Part shown: piece after piece, positions 37,356 through 46,540 of the stretch
Numbering within the stretch: position 1 is the first letter of the stretch
Layout: each line of letters starts with the position of its first letter
DNA from: Spirosoma telluris
GTDB taxonomy: Bacteria > Bacteroidota > Bacteroidia > Cytophagales > Spirosomataceae
Length of the DNA stretch: 64,000 nt
Assembly (NCBI GenBank): GCA_003259005.1
Contig: QLII01000001.1
Span: 8,361,001-8,425,000 of the forward strand
Direction: 5' to 3'
Notes under the pieces: generated by a model
The model's database searches: none
The model's input: the letters and a program-made list of their open reading frames with translations, nothing else
What the model was told of the DNA's origin: nothing
Made by a program: the position numbers and the translations under genes

Positions 37356-38612
37356 ATGACGCTCGTCAGTGACAACATCCGCTACTTACGCAAACTGAAT
37401 GGTTTGACGCAGGAGCAATTTTCTCGAAAAATAAACATAAAACGCTCGTTGCTAGGGGCTTATGAGGAGGGTCGTGCCAACCCGAATCAGCAAAATATAC
37501 AGACTATTGCCAAGGCCTTCAATACAACCGTTGAGCTGCTTACCCGGCAGGATCTGCGTAAACTTCGTGAAACGCCTAGCCTAAGCATTCCACTTGGGCA
37601 AAAAACTGCCGATGTATACGCTCATCGCAACGATCGGGGAAGTAGTGAAAACAGTTCTTCCATCCGATCCGATGGGAAACTGGCCGACGATGATGATCCA
37701 TTTCAACATCCCGACTTCCCGGATATTTTTTCTCGGCCTGAAGTGGCTCGGCCTGAACTGGCGCAGCCGTCACCCCCCACGCCCGAGCCACAACCTCTGG
37801 CGTCGGTGTTGAACAAGTATTACAAAACGCCGGACGAACCGCGCCGGGTTCAGGATGCGCCCGTGCCGCCCGTTATTACATCGCCGGTACGACCCAATTC
37901 TGGAAATGATCGTCCACAGCAACCTACGTTTCAGCCGCAATCGGATAATCGACAGGCAGATCGTTCCGGGCAATTGGCGGTTGATCGATTGTTTGCTTCT
38001 CAACCCGAGCCTCAGTCACGGCCTGAACCTCGAACAGCGCCACCGGCCCGGCAAACTGAACCACTCCTGTTCAATAATGTGTATGAAGGGTCGGCAGCCT
38101 CATCCTACGCAACATCAGCTGCTCAGTCAATTGCGCCAACGATTCCGGTGGTAATGCAACGCCAGTTTGCCGAATATGGGCAGCGTTTTCAGCAGGCTGA
38201 TTTTCAGCACCGACTTCCAGCCATGCATTTGCCCACCTTGCCCGAAGGCCATTATCGGGCATTTGAGGCTGGCGACGATTTTACGTTTCCTGGGGCCTTG
38301 CTCGTCGGGAAGTTTATTCGGAACTGGTTCGATATTGCCGACGGGAAGTTGTACATCCTACTCATTCATCAGCAACCTACAGGTTCCGGGATTTGCTGTC
38401 GACGCGTATACAATCAGGTTAAAGTAAAAGGTTCTCTCTTGCTCACTGCCGACCGGGCCGACCTGCCTAACCGGGAGATCGCCCTGAAAGATGTGCTGGA
38501 GGTATGGGAAATCTGCGCCTTCGTGAGCCAACAACTACCCCCTCCGGCACCGAATACGGATCGCTTGCGGCAACTGGTTGATGAACTACGATTTGAGGTC
38601 GAACGTCTTTAA
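37356..38612 (+). CDS. XRE-family regulator with long linker and S24-like C-terminal domain
   Basis: From the ATG at 37356 the product is 418 residues. The N-terminal helix-turn-helix (DNIRYLRKLNGLTQEQFSRK, then SLLGAYEEGRANP) is followed by a long Pro/Gln/Arg-rich disordered linker (~85-290). The C-terminal domain (EGHYRAFEAGDDFTFPGALL, GKFIRNWFDIADGKLYILL, VLEVWEICAFVSQQL) matches the LexA/S24-like fold. The position normally held by the catalytic Ser in GDSM reads GDDF here, so self-cleavage is unlikely. A GTG at 37299 could extend the frame but lacks family support. Confidence 0.85.
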   Translation: MTLVSDNIRYLRKLNGLTQEQFSRKINIKRSLLGAYEEGRANPNQQNIQTIAKAFNTTVELLTRQDLRKLRETPSLSIPLGQKTADVYAHRNDRGSSENSSSIRSDGKLADDDDPFQHPDFPDIFSRPEVARPELAQPSPPTPEPQPLASVLNKYYKTPDEPRRVQDAPVPPVITSPVRPNSGNDRPQQPTFQPQSDNRQADRSGQLAVDRLFASQPEPQSRPEPRTAPPARQTEPLLFNNVYEGSAASSYATSAAQSIAPTIPVVMQRQFAEYGQRFQQADFQHRLPAMHLPTLPEGHYRAFEAGDDFTFPGALLVGKFIRNWFDIADGKLYILLIHQQPTGSGICCRRVYNQVKVKGSLLLTADRADLPNREIALKDVLEVWEICAFVSQQLPPPAPNTDRLRQLVDELRFEVERL

Positions 38613-38654
38613 TCGTTCCTGACAACGCCGACAACGCTTACTTTTGTCGGAATT

Positions 38655-39416
38655 ATGCGGTATTTTCTTCAATTAGCCTATCGGGGCACGAATTATCACG
38701 GCTGGCAACGGCAGCCCAATGGCCTGAGTGTACAGGAAGTTCTTGAAACAGCCCTGGCAACTGTGCTGCGCCAACCAATTCCCATTGTAGGCAGTGGTCG
38801 TACGGATGCAGGCGTACATGCAGGGCAGCAATTTGCTCATTTTGAGGTTGATGGACCATTGACAGGCTACTTGCTCCGGTCGCTGAATAGTTTGCTCCCA
38901 CCAGATATAGCGGTTTATGATTGCTTCCCGGTGAGAGCTGATGACCACGCCCGCTACACGGCTACCTTTCGCTACTACCAATACCAGATTAGTCGGCGAA
39001 AAGACCCATTTCGGCAGGGCCTGGCCTATCTGTTTACCTTGCCACTGGACGTGAAATCCATGAATGAAGCCGCCTTGATTTTACTAAACCATACGGATTT
39101 TGAAAGCTTCAGTAAGGTAAAAACCGACGTTCGGACATTTAATTGCCAGATTGAACGAGCCTATTGGGAAGAAAAACCAACCGGCGATTTAGTGTTTCAT
39201 ATAAAGGCCAATCGGTTTCTGCATGGTATGGTACGCGCTATTGTCGGTACGTTACTCGCCGTAGGGCAGGGGCGGCTGAGTCAGACTGAATTTGACCAGA
39301 TTATTCTGGCACGAGACCGCCGACGGGCTGGTCGGGCTGCTCCTGCCGAAGGCTTGTCGCTGATAGAAGTAGGCTATCCGATTGAGGTGTTTGCTGCGAG
39401 GAATGTGACTGAGTGA
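38655..39416 (+). CDS. truA: tRNA pseudouridine synthase A
   Basis: This 253-residue enzyme converts uridines at positions 38-40 of the tRNA anticodon arm to pseudouridine. The catalytic Asp is in GSGRTDAGVHAGQQ; YFLQLAYRGTNYHGWQRQP at the start and NRFLHGMVRAIVGTLL near residue 190 are family motifs. Length is standard. It starts 42 bases after the regulator gene. A TACTTTTG box at 38639-38646 resembles a promoter -7 element, but it is very close to the start codon. Confidence 0.95.
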   Translation: MRYFLQLAYRGTNYHGWQRQPNGLSVQEVLETALATVLRQPIPIVGSGRTDAGVHAGQQFAHFEVDGPLTGYLLRSLNSLLPPDIAVYDCFPVRADDHARYTATFRYYQYQISRRKDPFRQGLAYLFTLPLDVKSMNEAALILLNHTDFESFSKVKTDVRTFNCQIERAYWEEKPTGDLVFHIKANRFLHGMVRAIVGTLLAVGQGRLSQTEFDQIILARDRRRAGRAAPAEGLSLIEVGYPIEVFAARNVTE

Positions 39417-39507
39417 ACGAGTTTCTCGGCAATTTTTTCACGCTTTCGCTCATTCCCTCTTTCACTTTTACTACCTTTCATCAAACTAAATATTTGGCCA
39501 AATTTGA

Positions 39508-39560
39508 TTCTTTTGATTCTATCGTTGATAATCATCAGATTTATAGGCAATAGAATCAAA
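39508..39560. repeat. Short inverted repeat with GATTCTAT words
   Basis: TTTGATTCTTTTGATTCTAT is mirrored by CAATAGAATCAAAATA, with TTGATAATCATCAG between. The interior resembles that of the repeat copy at 57209-57325 (ATTGACAATCAGATA). It lies in the gap before the MobA-like gene. Confidence 0.55.
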
Positions 39561-39600
39561 ATACAAACAATTCTGTCTTAGTACTTAATAAAGAGTTCGC

Positions 39601-40206
39601 TTGAAAATTGGAACGATCATATTGGCCGCCGGAGATTCTTCCCGAATGGGTGGTGAGCCAAAACAGTTATTGACCTATAAAGGCCAATCGCTCATTCGTC
39701 GGGTTACTGAAAATGCTTTGGCCTTGCAACGAGGCCCGGTAGTTGTCGTATTGGGTGCTAATCGGCCCCGTATTGTACCCGAACTGGCCGGGTTGCCCGT
39801 CACCATTGTCGATAACCCAAGCTGGCCAACCGGGCAGGCATCCTCGCTAAAAACGGGACTGGCCGCGCTGTATATCACCCATAAAGATATTGAAGCTGTA
39901 CTGGTTTTGCATACCGATCAACCATTAGTATCCCTGGGGTTATTGCTGCACTTATTTGATGTTCGCAAAGAGGAAGGGAAGGGGATTGTTGCCTGTCGGT
40001 ATGATACACAACTCAGTGTTCCTGCCCTTTTCGACCGGGATTACATTAATGAACTGCTTCAGTTAAAGGACGATAAAGGCGTGAAATGGGTAATTGGCAA
40101 ACATCGTGCTGATTGTTCTGAAGTGCCCTTTGAAGCCGGAAGTATCGACCTTGATTCAAAACGCGACGTTGAAGCGTTTCAGCAAGCGCAAATGCAGTCA
40201 CAATAG
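39601..40206 (+). CDS. MobA/MocA-like nucleotidyltransferase
   Basis: A TTG start gives MKIGTIILAAGDSSRMGGEP and 201 residues. The AAGxSxRMG...KQLL signature of molybdenum cofactor nucleotidyltransferases is intact, followed by HTDQPLVSLGLL (metal-binding Asp) and GSIDLDSKRDVEAFQ. The family transfers CMP or GMP onto molybdopterin. Here it stands alone, without molybdoenzyme genes, so cofactor type and partner are open. A plain sugar-nucleotide or phosphotransfer role cannot be excluded. Confidence 0.85.
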   Translation: MKIGTIILAAGDSSRMGGEPKQLLTYKGQSLIRRVTENALALQRGPVVVVLGANRPRIVPELAGLPVTIVDNPSWPTGQASSLKTGLAALYITHKDIEAVLVLHTDQPLVSLGLLLHLFDVRKEEGKGIVACRYDTQLSVPALFDRDYINELLQLKDDKGVKWVIGKHRADCSEVPFEAGSIDLDSKRDVEAFQQAQMQSQ

Positions 40207-40322
40207 TTTTTGGATGAATGCGATAAAAAAGACATACACATTGACATGAGTAGGAGCAACCGCAAGACGGTTTTACTACCAATACGAATTATCTATAGTC
40301 TATTTCAATAAAGTAAATCGTA

Positions 40323-41777
40323 ATGACAAAATCTGCAGATATCGGCTTAATTGGTCTAGCCGTAATGGGTGAAAACCTTGTGCTTAACATGGAAAGCAAA
40401 GGATTTACCGTAGCTGTTTTCAATCGAACCGTTGAGAAGGTTGACCATTTTATGAATGGAAGAGGAGCGGGCAAAAACTTCATTGGTGCTCACTCTATCG
40501 AAGAATTGGTTGCCTCTTTAGAAAGACCCCGAAAGGTGATGATGCTGGTAAAAGCCGGACAGCCCGTGGATGATTTTATTGAACAGATCATCCCACATCT
40601 GGAACCAGGCGACATTATCATTGATGGTGGTAATTCGTATTTCCCTGATACTATTCGCAGAACCAAGTATGTAGAAAGTAAGGGGTTCCTGTATATCGGC
40701 ACCGGTGTTTCTGGTGGAGAGATTGGCGCATTGCATGGCCCGTCTATGATGCCGGGTGGCAGTGTGGCTGCCTGGCCCGCCGTGAAAGGAATTTTTCAGT
40801 CCATTGCGGCCAAAGTGGATGATGGTACGCCTTGCTGCGACTGGGTGGGCAGCGACGGTGCGGGCCACTTTGTGAAAATGGTGCATAATGGAATCGAGTA
40901 TGGCGACATGCAGATTATTGGCGAGGCTTATCAGGTCATGAGAGATCTGCTGGGTATGAGTGCCGATGAGATGCATGAGGTGTTCAAAAAGTGGAATACC
41001 GAAGAGCTGGATTCCTATCTGATCGAAATTACGGCCGACATCATGGCCTATAAAGATGAAGACGGTACTCCGATGGTCGATAAAATCCTGGACACTGCCG
41101 GGCAAAAAGGAACCGGAAAATGGACGGGAACGGCTGCTCTTGATCAGGGAATTCCATTAACGCTGATTGGTGAATCGGTTTTTGCTCGTTTTCTATCAGC
41201 ACAAAAAGAAATGCGGGTTGAGGCCTCGAAAGTTATTCATGGACCTAAGCCCGAATTTAATGGGGATAAGGCCCAACTGCTTGACGATTTGAAAATGGCT
41301 CTTTATGGTGCTAAAATCATTTCGTATGCCCAGGGGTATAATCTATTTATGGCCGCTGCTAAGGAGTATGGCTGGCAACTCAACTATGGTGATATTGCCC
41401 TGATGTGGCGGGGCGGTTGTATTATCCGCTCTGCGTTCCTGGGCGACATCAAAAAGGCCTTTGATACTAATCCCGCGCTCCCACATCTACTACTTGACGA
41501 TTTCTTCAAACAAAAAATAGAAACGGCACAAGCGGGATGGAGACGAGTGTGCGCTGCTGCTTTAATCAACGGTATTCCTGCGCCTGCGCTTACGTCGGCA
41601 CTTTGTTATTTTGATGGCTTCCGCACGGAGTGGCTACCCGCTAATTTGCTACAGGCGCAACGCGACTACTTTGGTGCCCATACCTACGAACGGATCGACA
41701 AGCCACGAGGCCAGTTTTTTCATACGAACTGGACAGGTGAAGGGGGCGATACCGTATCGACGGCCTATAATAGCTAA
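40323..41777 (+). CDS. gnd: 6-phosphogluconate dehydrogenase, decarboxylating
   Basis: The 484-residue enzyme of the oxidative pentose phosphate pathway converts 6-phosphogluconate and NADP to ribulose-5-phosphate, CO2 and NADPH. The Rossmann motif GLAVMGENLVLNMESKGF, NRTVEKV, the IIDGGNSYFPDT segment, GVSGGEIGALHGPSMMPGG, catalytic Lys in FVKMVHNGIEYGDMQ, and the C-terminal FHTNWTGEGG tail are all present at expected spacing. Complete and unbroken. A strong terminator hairpin follows. Confidence 0.97.
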   Translation: MTKSADIGLIGLAVMGENLVLNMESKGFTVAVFNRTVEKVDHFMNGRGAGKNFIGAHSIEELVASLERPRKVMMLVKAGQPVDDFIEQIIPHLEPGDIIIDGGNSYFPDTIRRTKYVESKGFLYIGTGVSGGEIGALHGPSMMPGGSVAAWPAVKGIFQSIAAKVDDGTPCCDWVGSDGAGHFVKMVHNGIEYGDMQIIGEAYQVMRDLLGMSADEMHEVFKKWNTEELDSYLIEITADIMAYKDEDGTPMVDKILDTAGQKGTGKWTGTAALDQGIPLTLIGESVFARFLSAQKEMRVEASKVIHGPKPEFNGDKAQLLDDLKMALYGAKIISYAQGYNLFMAAAKEYGWQLNYGDIALMWRGGCIIRSAFLGDIKKAFDTNPALPHLLLDDFFKQKIETAQAGWRRVCAAALINGIPAPALTSALCYFDGFRTEWLPANLLQAQRDYFGAHTYERIDKPRGQFFHTNWTGEGGDTVSTAYNS

Positions 41778-41820
41778 GAGGATGATTTGGTAGCTATTCG
41801 GCAAGGCCGCTTGTATCTGG

Positions 41821-41856
41821 AAAAGCGGTGCCCAGGCAAACGGGCACCGCTTTTCG
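41821..41856 (+). terminator. Terminator of gnd
   Basis: Perfect 13-base arms AAAAGCGGTGCCC and GGGCACCGCTTTT are separated by eight bases, 44 bases after the gnd stop. Confidence 0.8.
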
Positions 41857-41896
41857 GTTGTACCACGTGCGTAGTAAGGCTAAACGAAAAACTCTC

Positions 41897-42487
41897 ATGC
41901 AAAAACTTACAACTGCCCACGACCTGCAAACGCGCCTTTCGGCTGTTCTGAAAACAGCGAAAACGGAGTTTGCCACCCTCTCCGACGCCCAGTTGCGCTG
42001 GAAACCAGCCCCCGACCGTTGGAGTATTCTGGAATGTCTCCAGCACCTGAACCTGGCCGAGCGGTTTTACATCCGCAACATACAGCACAAGGTTGATCAA
42101 CTAGGTTTTTTACAGGCCAATGCCACCGATCAGGTTCTCGAAAGTGATTGGGTAGGTAAAGCTATGTTGTATGCTGTTGATCCGCAGGTGAAACTGAAAG
42201 TGCCTGCACCGGGTATGGTTCGGCCACGTCCAGCCGCCGACTTGAATCCGGCAGAGGTGATGAGCCAGTTTATCGACCTGCAAACCCTGCTGCATAGCTT
42301 GTTGAACAAAGCCGTTTATCTGGACTGGAATAAGGATAAAGTGATGACCCTATTTGGTAACTGGCTCAAAATTAGGCTGGGCGATGCTTTCCTGATGCTG
42401 GTGGCGCACACAGAGCGGCATATCAAACAGGCTATGCGTGTAAAAGCAGAAATGGCTACTTTTGCGATTACGACCAATAACCTCTGA
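41897..42487 (+). CDS. DinB-family protein
   Basis: From the ATG at 41897 (MQKLTTAHDLQTRL) the product is about 196 residues; the frame extends upstream through the gnd terminator, which is not coding. WKPAPDRWSILECLQHLNLA carries the first metal-ligand His, and LMLVAHTERHIKQAM the other His residues, as in the four-helix DinB/YfiT bundle. Members are metal-dependent thiol transferases or hydrolases of varied role. Its TGA overlaps the ATG of the GH65 gene, which implies translational coupling, although a functional link is not obvious. Confidence 0.85.
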   Translation: MQKLTTAHDLQTRLSAVLKTAKTEFATLSDAQLRWKPAPDRWSILECLQHLNLAERFYIRNIQHKVDQLGFLQANATDQVLESDWVGKAMLYAVDPQVKLKVPAPGMVRPRPAADLNPAEVMSQFIDLQTLLHSLLNKAVYLDWNKDKVMTLFGNWLKIRLGDAFLMLVAHTERHIKQAMRVKAEMATFAITTNNL

Positions 42488-44822
42488 TGAAACACTATAT
42501 TACGCAAGACCCCTGGAACATTGTTGAAGAGGGATTTCACCGTGACTTTAATGAAATTACCGAAAGCGTTATGTCGATCGGCAATGGCCGATTAGGTGGA
42601 CGCGGTTCATTTGAAGAAAAATTTACGGGCAAAACCCTACAGGGCAATTATGTGGCCGGGGTATATTATCCCGACAAAACCCGCGTAGGCTGGTGGAAAA
42701 ATGGGTATCCAGAATACTTCGCCAAAGTCCTGAATGCGGCCAACTGGATTGGTATCGACATCGACATCGAATACGAAACCCTTGATCTGAATCATTGTGA
42801 AGTCCGCGATTTTAGGCGAGTGCTGAACATGCAGGAAGGCTATCTCGAACGCTCATTTATCGCGATCCTTAAAAGTGGAAAAGAGCTTCAGGTCAATGCC
42901 AAACGGTTTTGCTCGATTGTCGATGATGAATCCGGAGCGATCCGCTACGCCATCAAACCGCTGAATTTTGAGGCCAAAATCACTATTACACCTTACATCG
43001 ACGGCGACATCCGCAATCGGGACGCGAATTACGATGAAACGTTCTGGGATGAAGTACGGAAAGAGACCGCTTACGGCGAAGCCTATATTGAACTCCGAAC
43101 CCGTAAAACCGGCTTTCACGTAGCTACGGGCATGTGTGTGGAGATTGAACAGGATGGTGTGAAGGTGGATTTTCAGTCACAACCCATCAAGTACGAAAAA
43201 TACGTTGCAAATCGGATTACGCTCGATTGCCGAAAAGGTCAGGAAACGGTCATTTATAAATATGGTGTAAACCTGTCGTCGCTGAATTACGATTCGGATA
43301 CGATTATCAAGGATGCGCATCTATACATCCAGCGCATTACGCGTAAGGGTTTCGATAAGATGCTCTTTGAACAGAAGCAAGCCTGGATGGATAAGTGGAA
43401 AACCAACGACATTAGTATTGAAGGCGACATTGCGGCCCAGCAAGGTATCCGGTTCAACATTTTCCAGTTAAACCAGACCTACACAGGCGAAGACGAACGG
43501 TTGAACATCGGCCCGAAAGGCTTTACGGGTGAGAAATACGGCGGGTCAACCTATTGGGATACCGAAGCCTACTGCCTGCCTTTCTACCTCGCTACCGCCG
43601 ATCAGAAAGTGGCCAAAAACCTGCTGGTGTATCGCTACAAGCAACTCGGCAAAGCCATCGAAAATGCACAGAAGCTTGGCTTCCGGCCGGAGCTGCGCTT
43701 TATCCGATGGTGACCATGAATGGCGAAGAGTGCCATAACGAATGGGAAATAACCTTCGAAGAAATCCACCGGAATGGGGCCATTGCCTATGCCATCTACG
43801 ACTACGTCCGCTACACGGGTGATGAGCAGTACCTTGTGGACTATGGCCTGGAAGTACTTATTGCCATCAGCCGGTTCTGGAGCCAGCGGGTCAACTGGTC
43901 GAAAGCGAAAGAAAAGTACGTCATGCTGGGTGTTACGGGACCAAACGAGTACGAAAACAACGTTAATAACAATTGGTACACCAACTATCTGGCCGCCTGG
44001 ACACTTCGTTATACGGTTGAGGCAGTGGGTAAGGTAAAAGCGCTGGACGCCGACAAATATGCTGAACTGATCGACCGAATTCATTTTCGTGAAGAAAAAG
44101 AACTGGCCACCGCCCGGCAGATTATCGACAACATGTACCTGCCTGCGGATGAGAAATTAGGTGTATTCCTGCAACAGGAAGGCTTTTTAGATAAAGACCT
44201 GATGCCCGTTTCAGATATTCCGAAAGGCCAGCGTCCTATCAACCAGAACTGGTCGTGGGACCGGATTCTGCGGTCGTGTTTTATCAAACAGGCCGATGTT
44301 TTGCAGGGGCTTTATTTCTTTGAGGATGAGTTTACTACCGAAGATCTACGGCGCAATTTTGAGTTTTATGAGCCCATGACGGTCCATGAGTCGTCGTTGT
44401 CGCCCTGTGTTCACTCCATCCAGGCGTCGAAACTGGGCATGAAAGAGAAAGCCTACGAAATGTATCTGCGCACGGCCCGACTCGATCTCGATGATTACAA
44501 CAACGACACCGAAGACGGTTGCCACATTACATCCATGGCGGGCACGTGGTTGGCTGTTGTGAAGGGCTTTGGTGGGTTACGTATTGAACATGAACAGGGG
44601 GCCGATCAGCAGGTTGTGCTTAATCCGTATTGTCCAGATAACTGGCAATCACTGGCGTTCAAGATTCGTTTCCGTGGAGCGTTGTTGCAGGTGACAACCA
44701 CCCAACAGGACATTACCGTGCAGAATTTTTCGGCTGATCCGGTTACGATCAAGTTGTATGGAAACGATGTAACGGTAGCAGGAGAGGGGAAGAAAACGGT
44801 GGGGATAAAAGCCAAAGCCTAG
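42487..44822 (+). CDS. Glycoside hydrolase family 65 protein (maltose-phosphorylase-like); one frameshift
   Basis: The restored enzyme is 778 residues, the usual GH65 length. The N-terminal beta-sandwich begins ITQDPWNIVEEGF; the (alpha/alpha)6 barrel contains the catalytic Glu in TGPNEYENNVNNNWYTN and YWDTEAYCLPFY near residue 355. GH65 phosphorylases split maltose, trehalose or kojibiose with phosphate to give beta-glucose-1-phosphate; the NNVNNNWYTN context favours maltose phosphorylase. A G is missing at about 43684-43690 (between LGFR and GAALYPMV). No beta-phosphoglucomutase gene, often next door, is in the window. It overlaps the DinB stop by one base. Confidence 0.88.
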
Positions 44823-44843
44823 TCATAAATTACTGATGCCTGA

Positions 44844-44878
44844 ATAGCCTTGTCGATTTTCCGGCAAGGCTATTTTTA
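44844..44878 (+). terminator. Terminator of the GH65 gene
   Basis: Arms ATAGCCTTG and CAAGGCTAT followed by a T run, starting 22 bases after the stop. Confidence 0.8.
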
Positions 44879-45054
44879 TGACTGGTTCGACTTAACTCTG
44901 AAAGCCTCTTTGTATTGGGTAATTAAGTTGTGCCCATTGTATCCTATTGGCTTTTTTGTACGCGTAGTTTACCCACCTATGCCAGATACTAACTAGGTCT
45001 AACGGATTCAACCCTGTCGGATTACATTTGACCCACTGACCAAAATGAAAGGAT

Positions 45055-45405
45055 ATGGATGAGTTTTTCTCGCCTGATCAGCAATATAAACTAAGTATTA
45101 GCAGCTACGATATTCGCATGAGTCATTGGATTGATCAGCCTTCCCTGATTCGGGTTAGCGACAATGTGACTCTATTTGATCTGGAACATCTATGGTCTGC
45201 TTCCGATATAAAGTGGCTGAATCCATCAACGGTTACCATGTATCTTCGACTGTATCCCGGTTTGTTGGCGTGCGAAGTAACCCTTAATCCAGCTTCGAAC
45301 CAGGGACAGGTTACCGGGCAGGCAGGTACGTTTGAGGGTACCCTGACGGACGTACAGGAATGGATAAATGGCTTTGAAAATCCGTCTGAACAGTATAGAT
45401 ATTGA
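45055..45405 (+). CDS. Hypothetical protein, 116 residues
   Basis: A small soluble acidic protein with no signal peptide or membrane segment. I recognise no family. The sequence alternates polar and hydrophobic residues (WLNPSTVTMYLRLYPG, CEVTLNPASNQG), suggesting a compact beta-sheet fold, and ends with a helix (LTDVQEWINGFENPS). The reading frame is long relative to its surroundings and has normal codon use, so it is probably real. It is not tightly linked to either neighbour. Confidence 0.6.
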   Translation: MDEFFSPDQQYKLSISSYDIRMSHWIDQPSLIRVSDNVTLFDLEHLWSASDIKWLNPSTVTMYLRLYPGLLACEVTLNPASNQGQVTGQAGTFEGTLTDVQEWINGFENPSEQYRY

Positions 45406-45475
45406 TAGAGACAGACGCCAGGGAAGCTAATTTTGGCTGGCATCTGCTAACATTAATGGCGTGACTACTTGACTA

Positions 45476-46540
45476 ATGGTAAACGTAATGGACGTATGCA
45501 GGCGCGTAATAGCCTTCATGCTTCTCTGTCTGAACTTTGTGGCCTGCAACTCTTCGGATCGCCAAACCGAGGCAACCTCCCATGTACTAACACCCGCTTT
45601 TTATCATTGGAAAGTAGCTTATAATCCAACCCGGTTCGAAATTGATCAACTTAAACGCTTAAACGTCAATAAGCTGTATGTCCATTTCTTCGATGTTGAC
45701 TGGGATATCCGCACACGCCAGCCCATTCCGAAGGCCTTTATTCAATTTCGGCAAAAGCCAGTTGGGAACATTATCCCCGTGGTGTTTATAACCAATCGGA
45801 CGCTGGTCAAGCTGTCGCCGAATGCATTGCCTGACCTTGCTACGCATATTACACAGGCTATTACGAAAATTGGCCAGCAACAGGCCTTGACATTCGCTGA
45901 AGTGCAGTTCGACTGCGACTGGAGCACGGGCACTCGTGATCGCTACTTTCAACTGTTGACCTTACTGAAAAAAAGGCTTCAACGCCCATTGTCGGCAACG
46001 ATTCGACTGCATCAGATTAAATACACGGATCAAACAGGAATTCCACCGGTAGCGCGGGGTATGCTAATGCTCTACAACGTGGCCGACTGGAAGCGGACCG
46101 ATACCCGCAACTCGATCTATGACGCCGACGTTGCGAACCAGTATCTGTCATACGTATCAACGTACCCGCTCCCACTCGATCTGGTGATGCCCCTGTTCCG
46201 CTGGACAGTAGTCTATCGCAACAATCGGTTCCTGATTTTTCTGAATAACCTTGATCGGAAAACGTTGGTAAAGGGTGATTTTCTGAACGTACAGGCAGAT
46301 AGCAACCGCTTTATGGCTACTCGTGACACATCGGCCTTTGGGGTTTCCATCCAGCGGGGCGATTTGTTTAGAACCGAAGCCGTTTCGTCTGAATTACTGC
46401 TAACCGAAAAAGTCAGACTGCTCAATCAGATTTCCAACCAGCGACTTACATTTGCTTTATACCACCTCGACTCTACCATTCTAGCCACTTACCCGCGTGA
46501 AACGCTTCAAACTCTCCTTCGGCCTCAGCCGCTTCCGTAG
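45476..46540 (+). CDS. Hypothetical lipoprotein, 354 residues
   Basis: The signal segment (VIAFMLLCLNFVAC) ends in a lipobox-like FVAC. The mature part starts FYHWKVAYNPTRFEIDQLKR and has KLYVHFFDVDWD, FAEVQFDCDWSTGTRDRYF and RGMLMLYNVADW motifs. These suggest a TIM-barrel-like layout of the kind seen in sugar-active or DUF3142-type proteins; that is a pattern-based guess. The start could be GTG- or ATG-based within the first few codons. It overlaps the next gene by 44 bases, so the two are co-translated and probably act together at the envelope. Confidence 0.75.
   Translation: MVNVMDVCRRVIAFMLLCLNFVACNSSDRQTEATSHVLTPAFYHWKVAYNPTRFEIDQLKRLNVNKLYVHFFDVDWDIRTRQPIPKAFIQFRQKPVGNIIPVVFITNRTLVKLSPNALPDLATHITQAITKIGQQQALTFAEVQFDCDWSTGTRDRYFQLLTLLKKRLQRPLSATIRLHQIKYTDQTGIPPVARGMLMLYNVADWKRTDTRNSIYDADVANQYLSYVSTYPLPLDLVMPLFRWTVVYRNNRFLIFLNNLDRKTLVKGDFLNVQADSNRFMATRDTSAFGVSIQRGDLFRTEAVSSELLLTEKVRLLNQISNQRLTFALYHLDSTILATYPRETLQTLLRPQPLP

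Noticed and set aside
38639..38646. TACTTTTG as a truA promoter
   Set aside because: It matches the -7 consensus but is only eight bases from the start codon and has no -33 partner, so it may be chance.
43554..44822. A separate second GH65 gene overlapping the first
   Set aside because: Its first ~45 residues are out-of-frame sequence of the first part; the two are one gene split by a missing G near 43687.
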